From: Streptomyces sp. NBC_00704
Lineage (GTDB): Bacteria; Actinomycetota; Actinomycetes; Streptomycetales; Streptomycetaceae
DNA length: 64,000 nucleotides
Assembly: GCF_036226605.1 (NCBI RefSeq)
Contig: NZ_CP109000.1
Coordinates: 2,290,501 to 2,354,500, forward strand
Reading direction: 5' to 3'
The notes under the pieces are model-generated. The model saw only the letters and a program-made list of their open reading frames with translations. It made no database searches and was not told where the DNA came from. Made by a program: the position numbers and the translations under genes. Numbering within the stretch: the first letter of the stretch is position 1; each line of letters opens with the position of its first letter. Positions 1 through 8,902 of the stretch are shown here, piece after piece.

Positions 1-1020
1 CTGCGACAGCCGTGTCTTGCCGGCCCCGCCGGGGCCCAGCAGCGTCACCAGACGGGCGCGCGCCAGGTCGCCCCGCAGGGCCTTCATGTCGTCCTCACGG
101 CCGACGAACGAGGTGAGCCGGGCCCGGAGGTTGCCGCGCGGCGGCGAGGCCGCGGACCGGGAACCCCGCGCCGACCGCACGGCCGCCCCTTCCGGCTCGC
201 CCTCGGGACCGGCGGGCCCCCCTGCGGCTGCGTGGGCTCGCGCCCGTTCGGCGGCTTCCGCTCCCGGCGGGGACGCAGCGGTGCGGGCGGTCGGCGGGTC
301 GAGCAGTTCGGCGTGCAGGGCGCGCAGCTCGGGCCCGGGGTCGGCGCCGAGGCGGTCGGCCAGCAGTCGGCGCACCTCGTCGTAGGCGGCCAGCGCCTGG
401 GCGGTGCGGCCCGCGTCGCGCAGGGCGCGCAGCCGCAGCGCCTGGAGCGGCTCGTCCAGCGGGTGCGCGTCGCACAGCGCGGTCAGCTCGGGCAGCGCCT
501 GCCCCGCCTGGCCGAGAGCGAGGGCGGCGCTGTGCCGGGCGCGCAGCGCGTCCACGCGGCGGGCCTCCCAGCGGGCCGCCTCGGTCACCCGGTCGGGCAG
601 GTCGGCGAGGGCCTGGCCGTGCCACAGGGCGAGGGCGTCGTCGAGCAGGACGGCCGCCTTGGCGGGGTCGCCGTCGGCCAGGGCGCGCGTCCCGTCGCCG
701 GCCAGCCGCTCGAAACGGTGCAGGTCGACGTCGTCGGGGGCGGCCGCCAGCCGGTAGCCGCCGTCGGCGGAGCGGATCGCGTCCGCCCCGAGGGCCCGGC
801 GCAGCCGCCCGACGAGCGCCTGGAGCGCGCCCGGCGCGTCGGCGGGCGGGTCCCCGGCCCACACCTCCTCCGTCAGCAGCCCGGCCGGCACGCTGCGCCC
901 GGCCCGCAGCGCGAGCACGGTGAGCAGGGCGCGCAGCCGCGCTCCGCCGACGGCGACGGGGGTCCCGTCGGGGCGGAGCGCCTGGGTGGTGCCGAGAATG
1001 CGGTAGCGCACGGGGTTCAT
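1..1020 (-). CDS. SARP/AfsR-type transcriptional regulator with NB-ARC ATPase domain (3' part outside window)
   Basis: The gene runs off the left edge after 340 codons. The N-terminus (MNPVRYRILG, residues 1-95) is an OmpR-like winged-helix DNA-binding domain of the SARP type, with the usual 'LLTVLALRAG' and 'LVGRLRRALG' segments. Residues about 100-245 form the alpha-helical bacterial transcriptional activation domain (BTAD). After a Pro/Ala/Gly-rich linker the sequence resumes with FVGRED and a Walker A loop (GPGGAGKTRL) just before the edge, the start of an NB-ARC/STAND ATPase. Such regulators activate secondary-metabolite or development genes, but no biosynthetic cluster lies nearby in this window, so its target is unknown. 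The ATG start at the right end is the first in-frame methionine and matches family N-termini. Confidence 0.9.
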   Translation of the reverse strand, partial: MNPVRYRILGTTQALRPDGTPVAVGGARLRALLTVLALRAGRSVPAGLLTEEVWAGDPPADAPGALQALVGRLRRALGADAIRSADGGYRLAAAPDDVDLHRFERLAGDGTRALADGDPAKAAVLLDDALALWHGQALADLPDRVTEAARWEARRVDALRARHSAALALGQAGQALPELTALCDAHPLDEPLQALRLRALRDAGRTAQALAAYDEVRRLLADRLGADPGPELRALHAELLDPPTARTAASPPGAEAAERARAHAAAGGPAGPEGEPEGAAVRSARGSRSAASPPRGNLRARLTSFVGREDDMKALRGDLARARLVTLLGPGGAGKTRLSQ

Positions 1021-1267
1021 TGTCCCTGGCCCGGACGGCGGGGGTCACGGGGTTCGCCGGAGTGGCGGCGGACGCGGTGGCGCCGGGCGGACGCGGGACG
1101 GGCCGCCGGCCAGGACGCCGAAGCCTCCGGGCCCCGGAGCGCGGGCCCCGGAAGCCCGGTGCACCGCTCCGCTCCGGGCGGAACCAGAGGCCCGGCACGA
1201 GACGTTTCCCCGGTGTGCCCGGTACGGTCGGGCAGTTCCACACGTGCGTACGACCTCAGGGGGCCCC

Positions 1268-2068
1268 ATGACGACCGCCACCACCCGCCGGGGCGAGCGG
1301 AGGATCAGTCCCGTCTTCGTCGGCATCCTGGCCGTGACGGCCGTCACCGGATGGGCGACCTGGACGGGCTTCGCCGAACAGCCCGGCGTCGCGGTGTTCC
1401 TGTTCGTCACGGCGGCCTGGATCGTGTCCCTGTGCCTGCACGAGTACGCGCACGCGCGGACGGCCCTGCACAGCGGGGACATCTCGGTCGGGGCGAAGGG
1501 CTATCTCACGCTCAACCCGCTCAAGTACACGCACGCGCTGCTCAGCGTCGTGCTGCCGGTGCTGTTCGTGATCCTGGGCGGCATCGGTCTGCCGGGCGGG
1601 GCGGTGTTCATCGAGCGCGACCGCATCCGGGGCCGGTGGCGGCACAGTCTGATCTCGGCGGCCGGACCGCTGACGAACGTGCTGTTCGCGGTGGTGTGCA
1701 CGGCCCCGTTCTGGCTGGACGCGCTGGACGGCGTGCCGGACGACTTCCGCTTCGCGCTCGGCTTCCTCGCCATGCTCCAGGTGACGGCGGCGATCCTGAA
1801 CTTCCTGCCGGTGCCGGGCCTGGACGGCTACGGGGTCGTCGAGCCCTGGCTGTCGTACGACGTCAAGCGGCAGGTCGAGCCGTTCGCGCCGTTCGGCCTG
1901 CTGTTCGTGTTCGCCCTGCTGTGGGTGCCGTCGGTGAACGGCGCGTTCTTCGACATGGTCGACGCGCTGCTGCGCGGCCTGGGCATCAGCGACGTCGACA
2001 CGTACTGCGGTCAGTCGCTGTACCGCTTCTGGGAGGGCACGAACGAGTTCTGCTCGGTCGGCCGCTGA
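1268..2068 (+). CDS. Site-2 protease family (M50) intramembrane zinc metalloprotease
   Basis: A 266-residue multi-pass membrane protein. The zinc-binding motif HEYAH (HExxH) sits in the second hydrophobic segment (around residue 61), and a later 'GLDGY' in a membrane segment supplies the third-ligand aspartate seen in S2P-type proteases. These enzymes cut transmembrane helices of regulatory proteins such as anti-sigma factors. It lacks a PDZ domain, so it belongs to the short soil-bacterial subgroup whose substrates are mostly unknown. I chose the ATG at 1268 rather than the upstream 1244 because the protein then starts with a basic tail directly before the first membrane helix. Confidence 0.88.
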   Translation: MTTATTRRGERRISPVFVGILAVTAVTGWATWTGFAEQPGVAVFLFVTAAWIVSLCLHEYAHARTALHSGDISVGAKGYLTLNPLKYTHALLSVVLPVLFVILGGIGLPGGAVFIERDRIRGRWRHSLISAAGPLTNVLFAVVCTAPFWLDALDGVPDDFRFALGFLAMLQVTAAILNFLPVPGLDGYGVVEPWLSYDVKRQVEPFAPFGLLFVFALLWVPSVNGAFFDMVDALLRGLGISDVDTYCGQSLYRFWEGTNEFCSVGR

Positions 2069-2146
2069 GCCGGGACGGGCCGGGCCGTGATCCCGGTGCA
2101 CGGGCGGCCTCGGCCGGCCCGTGGGGCGGGGCGCCCGTGGGGCGGG

Positions 2147-2365
2147 TCAGCCGGTGGGCTGGGTCCGGTCCGCCCTGCGCGCCTTGTCCCGCTTCATGTA
2201 GTACCAGGTCATGTTGGACGACAGGCCCGCGAGCAGCACCCACACGATGCCCAGGAGGCTGCCCTGGACGAAGGAGACGACCGCCGCGGCCACGGCGAGG
2301 ACGCAGACGACGAGGCTGTAGAGGGCGAGTCGCCGGGTCGGGCTGGGCGGGGGCACGGCGGGCAT
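2147..2365 (-). CDS. Small two-helix membrane protein, function unknown
   Basis: A 72-residue protein with a short Pro-rich N-terminus, two predicted transmembrane helices (about residues 12-32 and 36-56) and a basic C-terminal tail (KRDKARRADR). A strong ribosome site, CAGGAG, lies 7 bases before the ATG and decides this start over the longer reading frame that begins at 2416. It follows the F420 reductase gene on the same strand after 55 bases and may be co-transcribed with it. I do not recognise a family. Confidence 0.7.
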   Translation of the reverse strand: MPAVPPPSPTRRLALYSLVVCVLAVAAAVVSFVQGSLLGIVWVLLAGLSSNMTWYYMKRDKARRADRTQPTG

Positions 2366-2420
2366 GTCGGTCGGCTCCTGTCGGGGGACACTGCTTCGCC
2401 GTCCAGTGTCCCCCATCCGC

Positions 2421-3149
2421 TCAGACGTCGGTGACGCGCAGCCCGGCGTGGGCCTTGTAGCGGCGGTTGACCGAGATCAGGTTGGCGACCAGGGACTCCA
2501 CCTGGTGCGCGTTGCGCAGCCGGCCCGCGAAGACGCCGCGCATGCCGGGGATGCGGCCGGCCAGGGCCTGCACGATCTCGACGTCGGCCCGCTCCTCGCC
2601 CAGCACCATCACGTCGGTGTCGATCTCGTCGATCCGCGGGTCCTGGAGGAGGACGGCCGACAGGTGGTGGAAGGCGGCGGCGACGCGCGAGTCCGGCAGC
2701 AGGGCCGCGGCCTGCTCCGCCGCGCTGCCCTCCTCCGGCTTGAGCGCGTAGGCGCCCTTCTTGTCGAAGCCGAGCGGGTTGACGCAGTCCACGACGAGCT
2801 TGCCGGCCAGCTCCTCGCGCAGGGACTCCAGCGTCTTGCCGTGGCCCTCCCACGGGACGGCGACGACCACGATGTCGCTGCGGCGCGCGGTCTCGGCGTT
2901 GTCGGCGCCCTCGACGCCGTGTCCGAGTTCCTCGGCGGCGGCCAGGGCGCGGTCGGCGGCGCGCGAGCCGATGATCACCTTCTGGCCGGCCTTGGCGAGG
3001 CGGTAGGCGAGGCCCTTGCCCTGCGGGCCGGTGCCGCCGAGCACGCCGACGACCAGTCCGGAGACGTCCGGAAGGTCCCAGGGGTCCTTGGCGGGGGCCT
3101 TCGCCGGGGCTTCCCCGGACGTGTGGTGGGCACTGTCGGTAGAGGTCAT
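2421..3149 (-). CDS. npdG: NADPH-dependent F420 reductase
   Basis: The 242-residue product has a Rossmann fold starting at about residue 33 (VVGVLGGTGPQGKGLAYRLA), with the GGTGPQGKG nucleotide loop typical of F420:NADPH oxidoreductases. The Asn-Pro-Leu segment (VVDCVNPLGF) and the C-terminal 'NAHQVESL' are also family signatures. The enzyme moves a hydride between NADPH and the deazaflavin F420 in the cytosol, supplying reduced F420. The 30-residue Ala/Lys-rich N-terminal tail is common in Streptomyces versions. An F420-dependent LLM-type oxidoreductase is encoded later in this window at 49.6 kb. Confidence 0.93.
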   Translation of the reverse strand: MTSTDSAHHTSGEAPAKAPAKDPWDLPDVSGLVVGVLGGTGPQGKGLAYRLAKAGQKVIIGSRAADRALAAAEELGHGVEGADNAETARRSDIVVVAVPWEGHGKTLESLREELAGKLVVDCVNPLGFDKKGAYALKPEEGSAAEQAAALLPDSRVAAAFHHLSAVLLQDPRIDEIDTDVMVLGEERADVEIVQALAGRIPGMRGVFAGRLRNAHQVESLVANLISVNRRYKAHAGLRVTDV

Positions 3150-3252
3150 GGGCCGACTTTACGTCGGCGCGTCCGGCGGCCCTTCCCCATGTCGGGTGAA
3201 CGGGCGGCGAACCCGGTGCCGGGGACGGCCGGGTGCGGCAGCATGCGGGCGC

Positions 3253-3849
3253 ATGGACGCCGTACGGGTCGCGCTGCTGCGCGAGGTGCTCGCCGGGACC
3301 GAGTGGCTCGGGGCCACCCGGAGGTTCGCCGGGGTGCTGCGGGGATCGGTCGTGTCGCACGGGGGCGGGCTGCTGCTGGCGGGGACGGCGGAGTACGAGC
3401 CGTGGCACCTCGCGGCGCACCTGGTGGACGAGGCGGCGTGGTCCGGCACGCCGGAGCTGGCGCCGACGCTGGTCCGCCACGAACCGCGCCCCGGCGACCC
3501 CGCGCACCTCTCGGTGGGGCCGGGCCGCATCGAGGCGGCGCGGCGGGGCGAGACGCTGCTGGTGGCGTCGCCGTCGGCGGACGCATCTCTGCTGGAACGG
3601 GTGGCGGACGCCCGCCGGGCCGGGGTCACCGTGCTCGCCCTCGGTCCCGAGGAGGCGGAGCTGACGGCTCTGGCGCACGAGACGCTGGCCGTGCCGGACG
3701 GCTCCGAGCTGGACCTGGACACCGTGCAGCACCTGGTGAGCGCGGCGGCCGGCGAGACGCTGCCGCCGGCCCGGGGCCGCCGCCGCCTGGCCGACCGTCT
3801 CTCCCGCCTCGCCGAACGCCTGACAGCCCCACCCCCACCCCCTTGGTGA
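3253..3849 (+). CDS. Conserved hypothetical protein, possible SIS-like fold
   Basis: A 198-residue cytosolic protein that I cannot assign to a family with confidence. The central part (ETLLVASPSADASLLERVADA ... VTVLALG) alternates beta-strands and helices in a way that recalls sugar-isomerase (SIS) domains, but no sugar-phosphate motif is clear. The C-terminus ends in basic helices and a run of prolines. The start is the ATG at 3253; upstream reading-frame extension lies in sequence with a different codon bias. It diverges from npdG and precedes an MFS gene. Confidence 0.6.
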   Translation: MDAVRVALLREVLAGTEWLGATRRFAGVLRGSVVSHGGGLLLAGTAEYEPWHLAAHLVDEAAWSGTPELAPTLVRHEPRPGDPAHLSVGPGRIEAARRGETLLVASPSADASLLERVADARRAGVTVLALGPEEAELTALAHETLAVPDGSELDLDTVQHLVSAAAGETLPPARGRRRLADRLSRLAERLTAPPPPPW

Positions 3850-3902
3850 CGCCGGGAAAAGGAGTTGTCCGCGGCTCTTGCGGCGGCCGAGCATGACCCT
3901 TC

Positions 3903-5234
3903 GTGACAGATTCCGGCGCCGCCACCGTTCCCCCGCCCTCCGACTCCCCCTCGGGTCTGCGCGGGCTGCTTCCCGACCTCGCCCCGTGGCGGACCTCGCG
4001 GGACTTCCGGCGGCTGTGGGTCTCGGGGGCGGTGTCGACGTTCGGCAGCTTCCTCACCTTCGTCGCGGTGCCGGTGCAGGTGAAGGAGCTGACCGGGTCG
4101 GCCGCCGCCGTCGGGGCGATCGGCGCGGTGGAGCTGGTGCCGCTCCTGGTGTTCGGGCTGTACGGCGGTGCGCTGGCGGACGCGTGGGACAAGCGCGGGC
4201 TCATCCTGTGGACGGAGGCCGGGCAGGGGCTGCTGAGCGCGGTGCTGCTGGTCAACGCGGTGCTGCCGGGGCCGGCCGTGTGGCCGCTGTACGTGGTCGC
4301 GGCGCTGTCGTCGGCCCTGGGCTCCGTGCAGCGGCCCGCGCTGGACGCGTTGTGGCCGCGGATCGTCGCCCATGAACAGCTGCCGGCGGCGGCCTCGCTG
4401 AACGCCCTGCGGTGGACCGTGGGCGGGGTCGCGGGGCCGGCCGTCGCCGGCGTCGTCGTCGCCTACGCGGGCCTGGGCTGGGCCTACGCCGCCGACCTGC
4501 TGACCTTCGTCGTCTCGCTCGCGCTGGTCGTGCGCATCGCGTCCTCCCCGGCGGCCCGGGAGGCCGCCCGGCCCTCCCTGCGGGCGATCGCCGAGGGCGC
4601 CCGGTATGCCTGGAACCGCAAGGAACTGCTCGGCACGTACGCCGTCGACCTGGCCGCGATGTTCTTCGCGATGCCCCTCGCCGTGCTGCCCTTCCTCGCG
4701 GACGAGCTGCACGCGCAGTGGTCGCTCGGGCTGATGTACGCGGCCGTGCCGGCCGGGGCGCTGGTGGTGAGCGTGACGAGCGGCTGGACGGGGCGGGTGC
4801 ACCGGCACGGGCGGATGGTGGTGCTGTCGGCCGCCCTGTGGGGTGCGGCGATCGCCGCTGCGGGGCTGGTGGGGAACGTCTGGTGGGTGCTGCTCTGCCT
4901 GGCCCTGGCGGGCGGCTTCGACATGGTCAGCGGGGTGTTCCGCGGGATCATGTGGAACCAGACGATCCCGGACGAGCTGCGCGGGCGGCTCGCCGGGATC
5001 GAGTTGCTGTCGTACTCGGTGGGGCCGACGGTCGGCCAGGTGCGCAGCGGCGGTCTCGCGGCGTGGCTGGGGGTGCGGACGTCGGTGTGGTCGGGCGGGG
5101 TGCTGTGCGTGGGCGCGGTGGGGCTGCTGGCGCTGTGCCTGCCGGGGCTGATGCGGTACGACGCGCGCACGGACGAGCACGCGGCGCGGGTGCGGGCGCA
5201 GCGGTCGGCGGCCGCGCCCTCCCTGGAGGGCTGA
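3903..5234 (+). CDS. MFS exporter (EntS/MFS_3-like)
   Basis: A 443-residue integral membrane protein with about 12 hydrophobic segments. The N-terminal 'SRDFRRLWVSGAVSTFGSFLTFVAVPVQV' pattern and the loop 'GGALADAWDKRGL' between helices 2 and 3 are typical of the MFS_3 group that includes enterobactin exporter EntS and many macrolide efflux proteins. The likely role is proton-driven export of a small molecule; the substrate cannot be read from the sequence. The start is the GTG at 3903. An ATG ten bases earlier is in another frame. Confidence 0.88.
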   Translation: MTDSGAATVPPPSDSPSGLRGLLPDLAPWRTSRDFRRLWVSGAVSTFGSFLTFVAVPVQVKELTGSAAAVGAIGAVELVPLLVFGLYGGALADAWDKRGLILWTEAGQGLLSAVLLVNAVLPGPAVWPLYVVAALSSALGSVQRPALDALWPRIVAHEQLPAAASLNALRWTVGGVAGPAVAGVVVAYAGLGWAYAADLLTFVVSLALVVRIASSPAAREAARPSLRAIAEGARYAWNRKELLGTYAVDLAAMFFAMPLAVLPFLADELHAQWSLGLMYAAVPAGALVVSVTSGWTGRVHRHGRMVVLSAALWGAAIAAAGLVGNVWWVLLCLALAGGFDMVSGVFRGIMWNQTIPDELRGRLAGIELLSYSVGPTVGQVRSGGLAAWLGVRTSVWSGGVLCVGAVGLLALCLPGLMRYDARTDEHAARVRAQRSAAAPSLEG

Positions 5235-5246
5235 CCGCCCGGCCGG

Positions 5247-5489
5247 TCAGTCCTCGTCCCCCGCGCCCGTCGCGCCGCCCGTCGGCGCGTCGTGCCAGTG
5301 GGGGTCGTTCTCCCACTGGAGGTTGCGCTCGCGGGCGCTCTCCATCGCGTGCTCGGCCTCCGTACGGGTGGCGTACGGGCCGAACCGGTCCTTGGCCGGG
5401 CACTCGGGCCCTTCCTCGACCTTCTTGTGCTCCAGGCAGTAGTACCACTCGCCCGGTTTTCCGGCGGTCCGCTTCTTGAACAGGGGCAT
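5247..5489 (-). CDS. Small conserved hypothetical protein
   Basis: An 80-residue soluble protein with a basic start ([10 protein letters not shown]), a central '[18 protein letters not shown]' region with two cysteines, and an acidic/His-rich end. A strong GAGGAG site 5 bases before the ATG decides the start. The segment '[14 protein letters not shown]' resembles the phrase common in small SPOR-like or DUF domains but is too short to assign. Similar proteins occur next to map in other Streptomyces as I recall. It diverges from map, sharing a 57-base intergenic region. Confidence 0.7.
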   Translation of the reverse strand: MPLFKKRTAGKPGEWYYCLEHKKVEEGPECPAKDRFGPYATRTEAEHAMESARERNLQWENDPHWHDAPTGGATGAGDED

Positions 5490-5546
5490 GACGGCTCCTC
5501 TCGCCATCGTCATGTTCCCCCATGGCGTCTCGTTAGACTCACTGGC

Positions 5547-6404
5547 ATGTCTGGCCAGTCGCTGCTCGTTCCGGGGGAGCTGTCCCCCACCCGTTCCGTG
5601 CCCGGAAACATCCGCCGCCCCGAGTACGTGGGCAAGCCGGCGCCGACGCCCTACACCGGACCGGAGGTGCAGACGCCCGAGACGATCGAGGCGATGCGCC
5701 GGGCCGGCCGGATCGCCGCGCAGGCGATGGCGGAGGCCGCGAAGCTGATCTCGCCGGGGGTCACCACCGACGAGCTGGACCGGGTGGCGCACGAGTACAT
5801 GTGCGACCACGGCGCCTATCCGTCGACGCTGGGCTACCGCGGCTTCCCGAAGTCGCTGTGCACGAGCGTCAACGAGGTGATCTGCCACGGCATCCCGGAC
5901 TCGACGGTCCTGCGGGACGGCGACATCGTCAACCTGGACGTGACGGCGTACATCGGCGGGGTGCACGGCGACAACAACGCCACGTATCCGGTCGGGGACG
6001 TCGACGACGAGTCGCGGCTGCTGGTGGAGCGGACCCGGGAGTCGCTGGAGCGGGCGATCAAGGCGGTCAGGCCCGGCCGGCAGATCAACATCATCGGCCG
6101 GGTCATCGAGTCGTACGCCAAGCGGTTCGGGTACGGGGTGGTGCGGGACTTCACCGGTCACGGCATCAACTCGTCGTTCCACTCCGGGCTGATCGTCCCG
6201 CACTACGACAGCCCGCACGCGACGACGGTCATCCAGCCCGGGATGACGTTCACGATCGAGCCGATGCTGACGCTCGGCACGCACGAGTACGACATGTGGG
6301 ACGACGGCTGGACCGTGGTGACCAAGGACCGCAGGCGCACGGCCCAGTTCGAGCACACGCTGGTGGTGACGGAGACGGGGGCGGAGATCCTCACCCTGCC
6401 GTAG
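5547..6404 (+). CDS. map: Type I methionine aminopeptidase
   Basis: A 285-residue enzyme that removes the initiator methionine from new proteins. The five metal ligands of the pita-bread fold are all present: Asp131 (NLDV), Asp142 (HGDNN), His205 (TGHGI), Glu238 (IEPM) and Glu269 (FEHT). An N-terminal extension of about 40 residues with '[13 protein letters not shown]' is typical of actinobacterial MetAP type Ic. A perfect 19-bp terminator hairpin follows the stop codon, so the gene is probably monocistronic. Confidence 0.96.
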   Translation: MSGQSLLVPGELSPTRSVPGNIRRPEYVGKPAPTPYTGPEVQTPETIEAMRRAGRIAAQAMAEAAKLISPGVTTDELDRVAHEYMCDHGAYPSTLGYRGFPKSLCTSVNEVICHGIPDSTVLRDGDIVNLDVTAYIGGVHGDNNATYPVGDVDDESRLLVERTRESLERAIKAVRPGRQINIIGRVIESYAKRFGYGVVRDFTGHGINSSFHSGLIVPHYDSPHATTVIQPGMTFTIEPMLTLGTHEYDMWDDGWTVVTKDRRRTAQFEHTLVVTETGAEILTLP

Positions 6405-6411
6405 CCGTGGT

Positions 6412-6453
6412 GCGACGAAGGCCCGCCCTCTTCGGAGGGCGGGCCTTCGTCGC
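6412..6453 (+). terminator. Intrinsic terminator after map
   Basis: A perfect 19-bp inverted repeat (left arm 6412-6430, loop TTCG, right arm 6435-6453) starting seven bases after the map stop codon. There is no T-run, as is usual in Streptomyces. Its symmetry means it could also stop transcripts arriving on the other strand. Confidence 0.9.
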
Positions 6454-6490
6454 GCGTGGGCCGGCGCGCCGGCGCGGGTGCGGCGGACGG

Positions 6491-6526
6491 GCCGGGCCCC
6501 CTCGGTTCACGGCGAGGGGGCCCGGC
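6491..6526 (-). terminator. Intrinsic terminator after small secreted protein gene
   Basis: A 14-bp perfect inverted repeat (6491-6504 and 6513-6526) with an 8-base loop, beginning six bases beyond the stop codon of the minus-strand gene at 6533. With the map hairpin this makes two back-to-back terminators between convergent genes. Confidence 0.8.
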
Positions 6527-6532
6527 GCCGGG

Positions 6533-6736
6533 TCAGATCCGGTCGCAGTGCTTGCCGGCCCAGAAGATGTCCGCCGACACCGTGTCGACCGCGCCGATGT
6601 ACGGGCTGCAGACGCCCTCGTCCCCGCCGAAGTGGTGGTGCTGGCGGGGGCCATCGTCGGCGGTGGCGGTCGTGGCGCCGGCGGCGGCGAGAGCGATGCC
6701 GAGGACGGTCGCGGCCAGGACTGAACGGATGCGCAT
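6533..6736 (-). CDS. Small secreted protein, function unknown
   Basis: A 67-residue precursor with a clear Sec signal peptide (MRIRSVLAATVLGIALAAAG, cleavage likely near ATTATA-DDG). The mature part is about 40 residues with a His cluster (QHHHF) and two cysteines (VCSPYI and KHCDRI) that could form one disulfide. A GAGAGGAA ribosome site precedes the chosen ATG. No family is recognised; small secreted proteins with few cysteines are common in Streptomyces. Confidence 0.75.
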   Translation of the reverse strand: MRIRSVLAATVLGIALAAAGATTATADDGPRQHHHFGGDEGVCSPYIGAVDTVSADIFWAGKHCDRI

Positions 6737-6841
6737 GGTGTTCCTCTCACGGGGCGAGTGGTCACGCCCAGAGGTCCCCGCTCCCCTCGCGCCGCACACT
6801 CCACACCACCCGTACGGACCCCAGGCCCTGGCCCGAAGGGC

Positions 6842-7486
6842 TCAGCGCTCCAGGAAGACCCGGCCGCCGACCTCGACCCAGCCGTGCGGCTGCGGGGCCG
6901 TCAGGATCTGGGAGCCCGCGCCCTGGGTGATGTTCAGGGCGCGGCCCAGTCGTTCGGTGAGCAGGAGGGCCGCCGCGCCGGTGGCCTCGTCCTCGTCGAT
7001 GCCGTCGTCGCGGCCGGGGAAGGCGCGGGCGCGGACGCGGCCGGCGGGCTCGTCCTCCCAGGCCCAGGCGTAGATCCATTCGCCCTTGGGCGGCACGGGG
7101 AGGCCGTCGACCTCGGCGGCGGTCGCGTACTGCCGCAGGGTGCGCGGCGGGACCCATTCGGCGCGCGCCTCGATCCAGGTGAACTCCCCGTCCAGCCGGG
7201 TGCCCACGACGCCGGCCGGGGTGACCAGCTCGGGCACGTCGAGCAGCCAGGCGACGCCCACGCACGGGTGGCCGGCGAAGGGCAGCCGGAGGGTGGGCGT
7301 GTAGATGTCGACGACCCCGCGCTCGGGGTCGTCGACGAACACCGTCTCGCTGAAGCCGAGTTTCGCCGCGAGGTCCTGCCGGTCCTCGCGGGCGGGGAGC
7401 ACCGAGCCTTCGCGGACCACGCCCAGTTCGTTGCCGTAGCCGCCGTTCGGCGCGCAGAAGACGCGGAGCACGTCGTAATCAGTCAC
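6842..7486 (-). CDS. PhzF family phenazine-biosynthesis-like isomerase/epimerase
   Basis: A 214-residue member of the PhzF/DAP-epimerase fold. The catalytic-loop phrase 'PFAGHPCVGVAWLL' and the anion-binding 'DEATGAAA' motif are present. The conserved early segment is shifted ('FCAPNGGYGNELGVV'), with Asn-Glu around residue 19. The protein is shorter than the roughly 280 residues of canonical PhzF, mainly in the N-terminal lobe. In Streptomyces such proteins are widespread without a phenazine cluster, so the substrate is unknown. Confidence 0.85.
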   Translation of the reverse strand: MTDYDVLRVFCAPNGGYGNELGVVREGSVLPAREDRQDLAAKLGFSETVFVDDPERGVVDIYTPTLRLPFAGHPCVGVAWLLDVPELVTPAGVVGTRLDGEFTWIEARAEWVPPRTLRQYATAAEVDGLPVPPKGEWIYAWAWEDEPAGRVRARAFPGRDDGIDEDEATGAAALLLTERLGRALNITQGAGSQILTAPQPHGWVEVGGRVFLER

Positions 7487-7660
7487 CGGGGAATTGAAGC
7501 ACCGCCGGGGCGGCCGCCCGCGTGGTGGCCGAGGCGGGCGAAGCGGAACCTTTGAATCTCCTTTGACTCTCCGTTGACGTCCGCTTGGCCCGACCGTGAT
7601 CGGCTCGTGCTCTTACAGCGTCTATGAGAGGTGAATCACGGCCTGGACGGGTATTACGCA

Positions 7661-7696
7661 GGTAAGCCTTGGATAAGTTAGGCGAGCCTCACCAAT
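7661..7696 (+). promoter_or_regulatory. Iron-box-like operator (DmdR1/IdeR type) upstream of efeO
   Basis: TTAGGCGAGCCTCACCAAT at 7678-7696 matches 13 of 19 positions of the IdeR/DmdR consensus, and an overlapping half-match (AGGTAAGCCT) starts at 7660. It lies about 50-85 bases before efeO, an iron-uptake operon. The match is seen in the sequence; repression by iron-loaded DmdR1 is inferred. Confidence 0.65.
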
Positions 7697-7744
7697 CCGT
7701 GTGAGCCCTGTCACGCGATTTTTCAGCCACCGCTGGGAGCCCGA

Positions 7745-8884
7745 ATGCGAGCCGCCAGACTGTCCGCCGTCACCGCCGTAGCCGCCGTCACGGCTCTGGC
7801 CGCCGTCACCGGCTGCACCTCCAAGAGCGACGCGAAGGACGGCGACCGGGTCATCGGCGTGACCGCCACCGACTCCACGTGCGAGACCTCCAAGAAGGAG
7901 ATCCCCGCCGGGCACGTCGAACTGGCCGTCGAGAACAAGGGCTCCAAGGTCACCGAGGTCTACCTGCTCTTCCCCGACGACCGGATCGTCAGCGAGCGCG
8001 AGAACATCGGCCCCGGCACCAAGCAGCGCGTCACCGCCGAGGTGAAGGCCGGCGAGTACCGCATCGCCTGCAAGCCGGGCATGAAGGGCGACGGCATCCG
8101 CCAGACCCTCAAGGTCACCGGCGGCTCGGCCGCCCAGCGCGACCCCCGGCTGGACAAGGCCGTCGCCGCCTACCGCGCCTACGCGCAGACCCAGGCCGAC
8201 GAGACGCTCCCGAAGGCCGCCGTCTTCGCCGCCGCGGTCAAGACCGGGAACATCGAGGCCGCCAAGAAGGCGTACGCGCCCTCGCGCATCGGCTGGGAGC
8301 GCACCGAGCCGGTCGCCGAGTCGTTCGGCGACATCGACCCGCTGGTCGACGTCCGCGCCGACGGCCTGGAGAGCGGCCAGAAGTGGACCGGCTGGCACCG
8401 GCTGGAGAAGGCCCTCTGGCAGGACAAGAAGATCGGCCCCGAGGAGAAGACCCTCGCCGACAAGCTCGTCACCGACCTGACCGACTGGCAGAACCGGGTC
8501 GGCAAGGCCGTGATCACCCCGACCTCCATGGCCAACGGCGCCAAGGAACTCCTCGACGAGGTCGCCACCGGCAAGGTCACCGGCGAGGAGGAGCGCTACT
8601 CGCACACCGACCTGGTCGACTTCAAGGCCAACGTCGAGGGCGCGCAGCAGTCCTACGAGCTGCTCAAGCCGGTCGCCAAGGAGAACGACGGGGCCCTGGT
8701 CACCGAGCTGGACAAGCAGTTCGCCGCGCTGGACGCGCTGCTGGACAAGTACCGCCCGAACACGACGTCGTACGAGTTCACCTCCTACGACAAGGTCGGC
8801 GCCGCCGGCCGCAAGGAGCTGTCGGACGCGGTCAACGCGCTCGCCGAGCCCCTGTCCAAGCTCGCCGCCGCCGTCGCCAAGTAA
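7745..8884 (+). CDS. efeO: EfeO iron-uptake lipoprotein (cupredoxin plus M75 domain)
   Basis: A 379-residue precursor with a lipoprotein signal ending in the lipobox VTGC (Cys at about residue 23). Residues 30-120 form a cupredoxin-like domain; the rest is an imelysin/M75-type helical domain with the conserved 'GWHRLEKALW' segment (HxxE-type metal site). The protein binds iron outside the membrane and passes it to the EfeU permease. It is the first gene of efeO-efeB-efeU, and a GGGAG ribosome site precedes the ATG. An iron-box-like element lies upstream. Confidence 0.93.
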   Translation: MRAARLSAVTAVAAVTALAAVTGCTSKSDAKDGDRVIGVTATDSTCETSKKEIPAGHVELAVENKGSKVTEVYLLFPDDRIVSERENIGPGTKQRVTAEVKAGEYRIACKPGMKGDGIRQTLKVTGGSAAQRDPRLDKAVAAYRAYAQTQADETLPKAAVFAAAVKTGNIEAAKKAYAPSRIGWERTEPVAESFGDIDPLVDVRADGLESGQKWTGWHRLEKALWQDKKIGPEEKTLADKLVTDLTDWQNRVGKAVITPTSMANGAKELLDEVATGKVTGEEERYSHTDLVDFKANVEGAQQSYELLKPVAKENDGALVTELDKQFAALDALLDKYRPNTTSYEFTSYDKVGAAGRKELSDAVNALAEPLSKLAAAVAK

Positions 8885-8902
8885 CCGAGGGGCATCACGA
8901 AC

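Noticed and set aside
1..1020. Part of an antibiotic gene cluster because of the SARP regulator
   Set aside because: No PKS, NRPS, terpene or tailoring genes follow in the window; AfsR-like regulators are also global.
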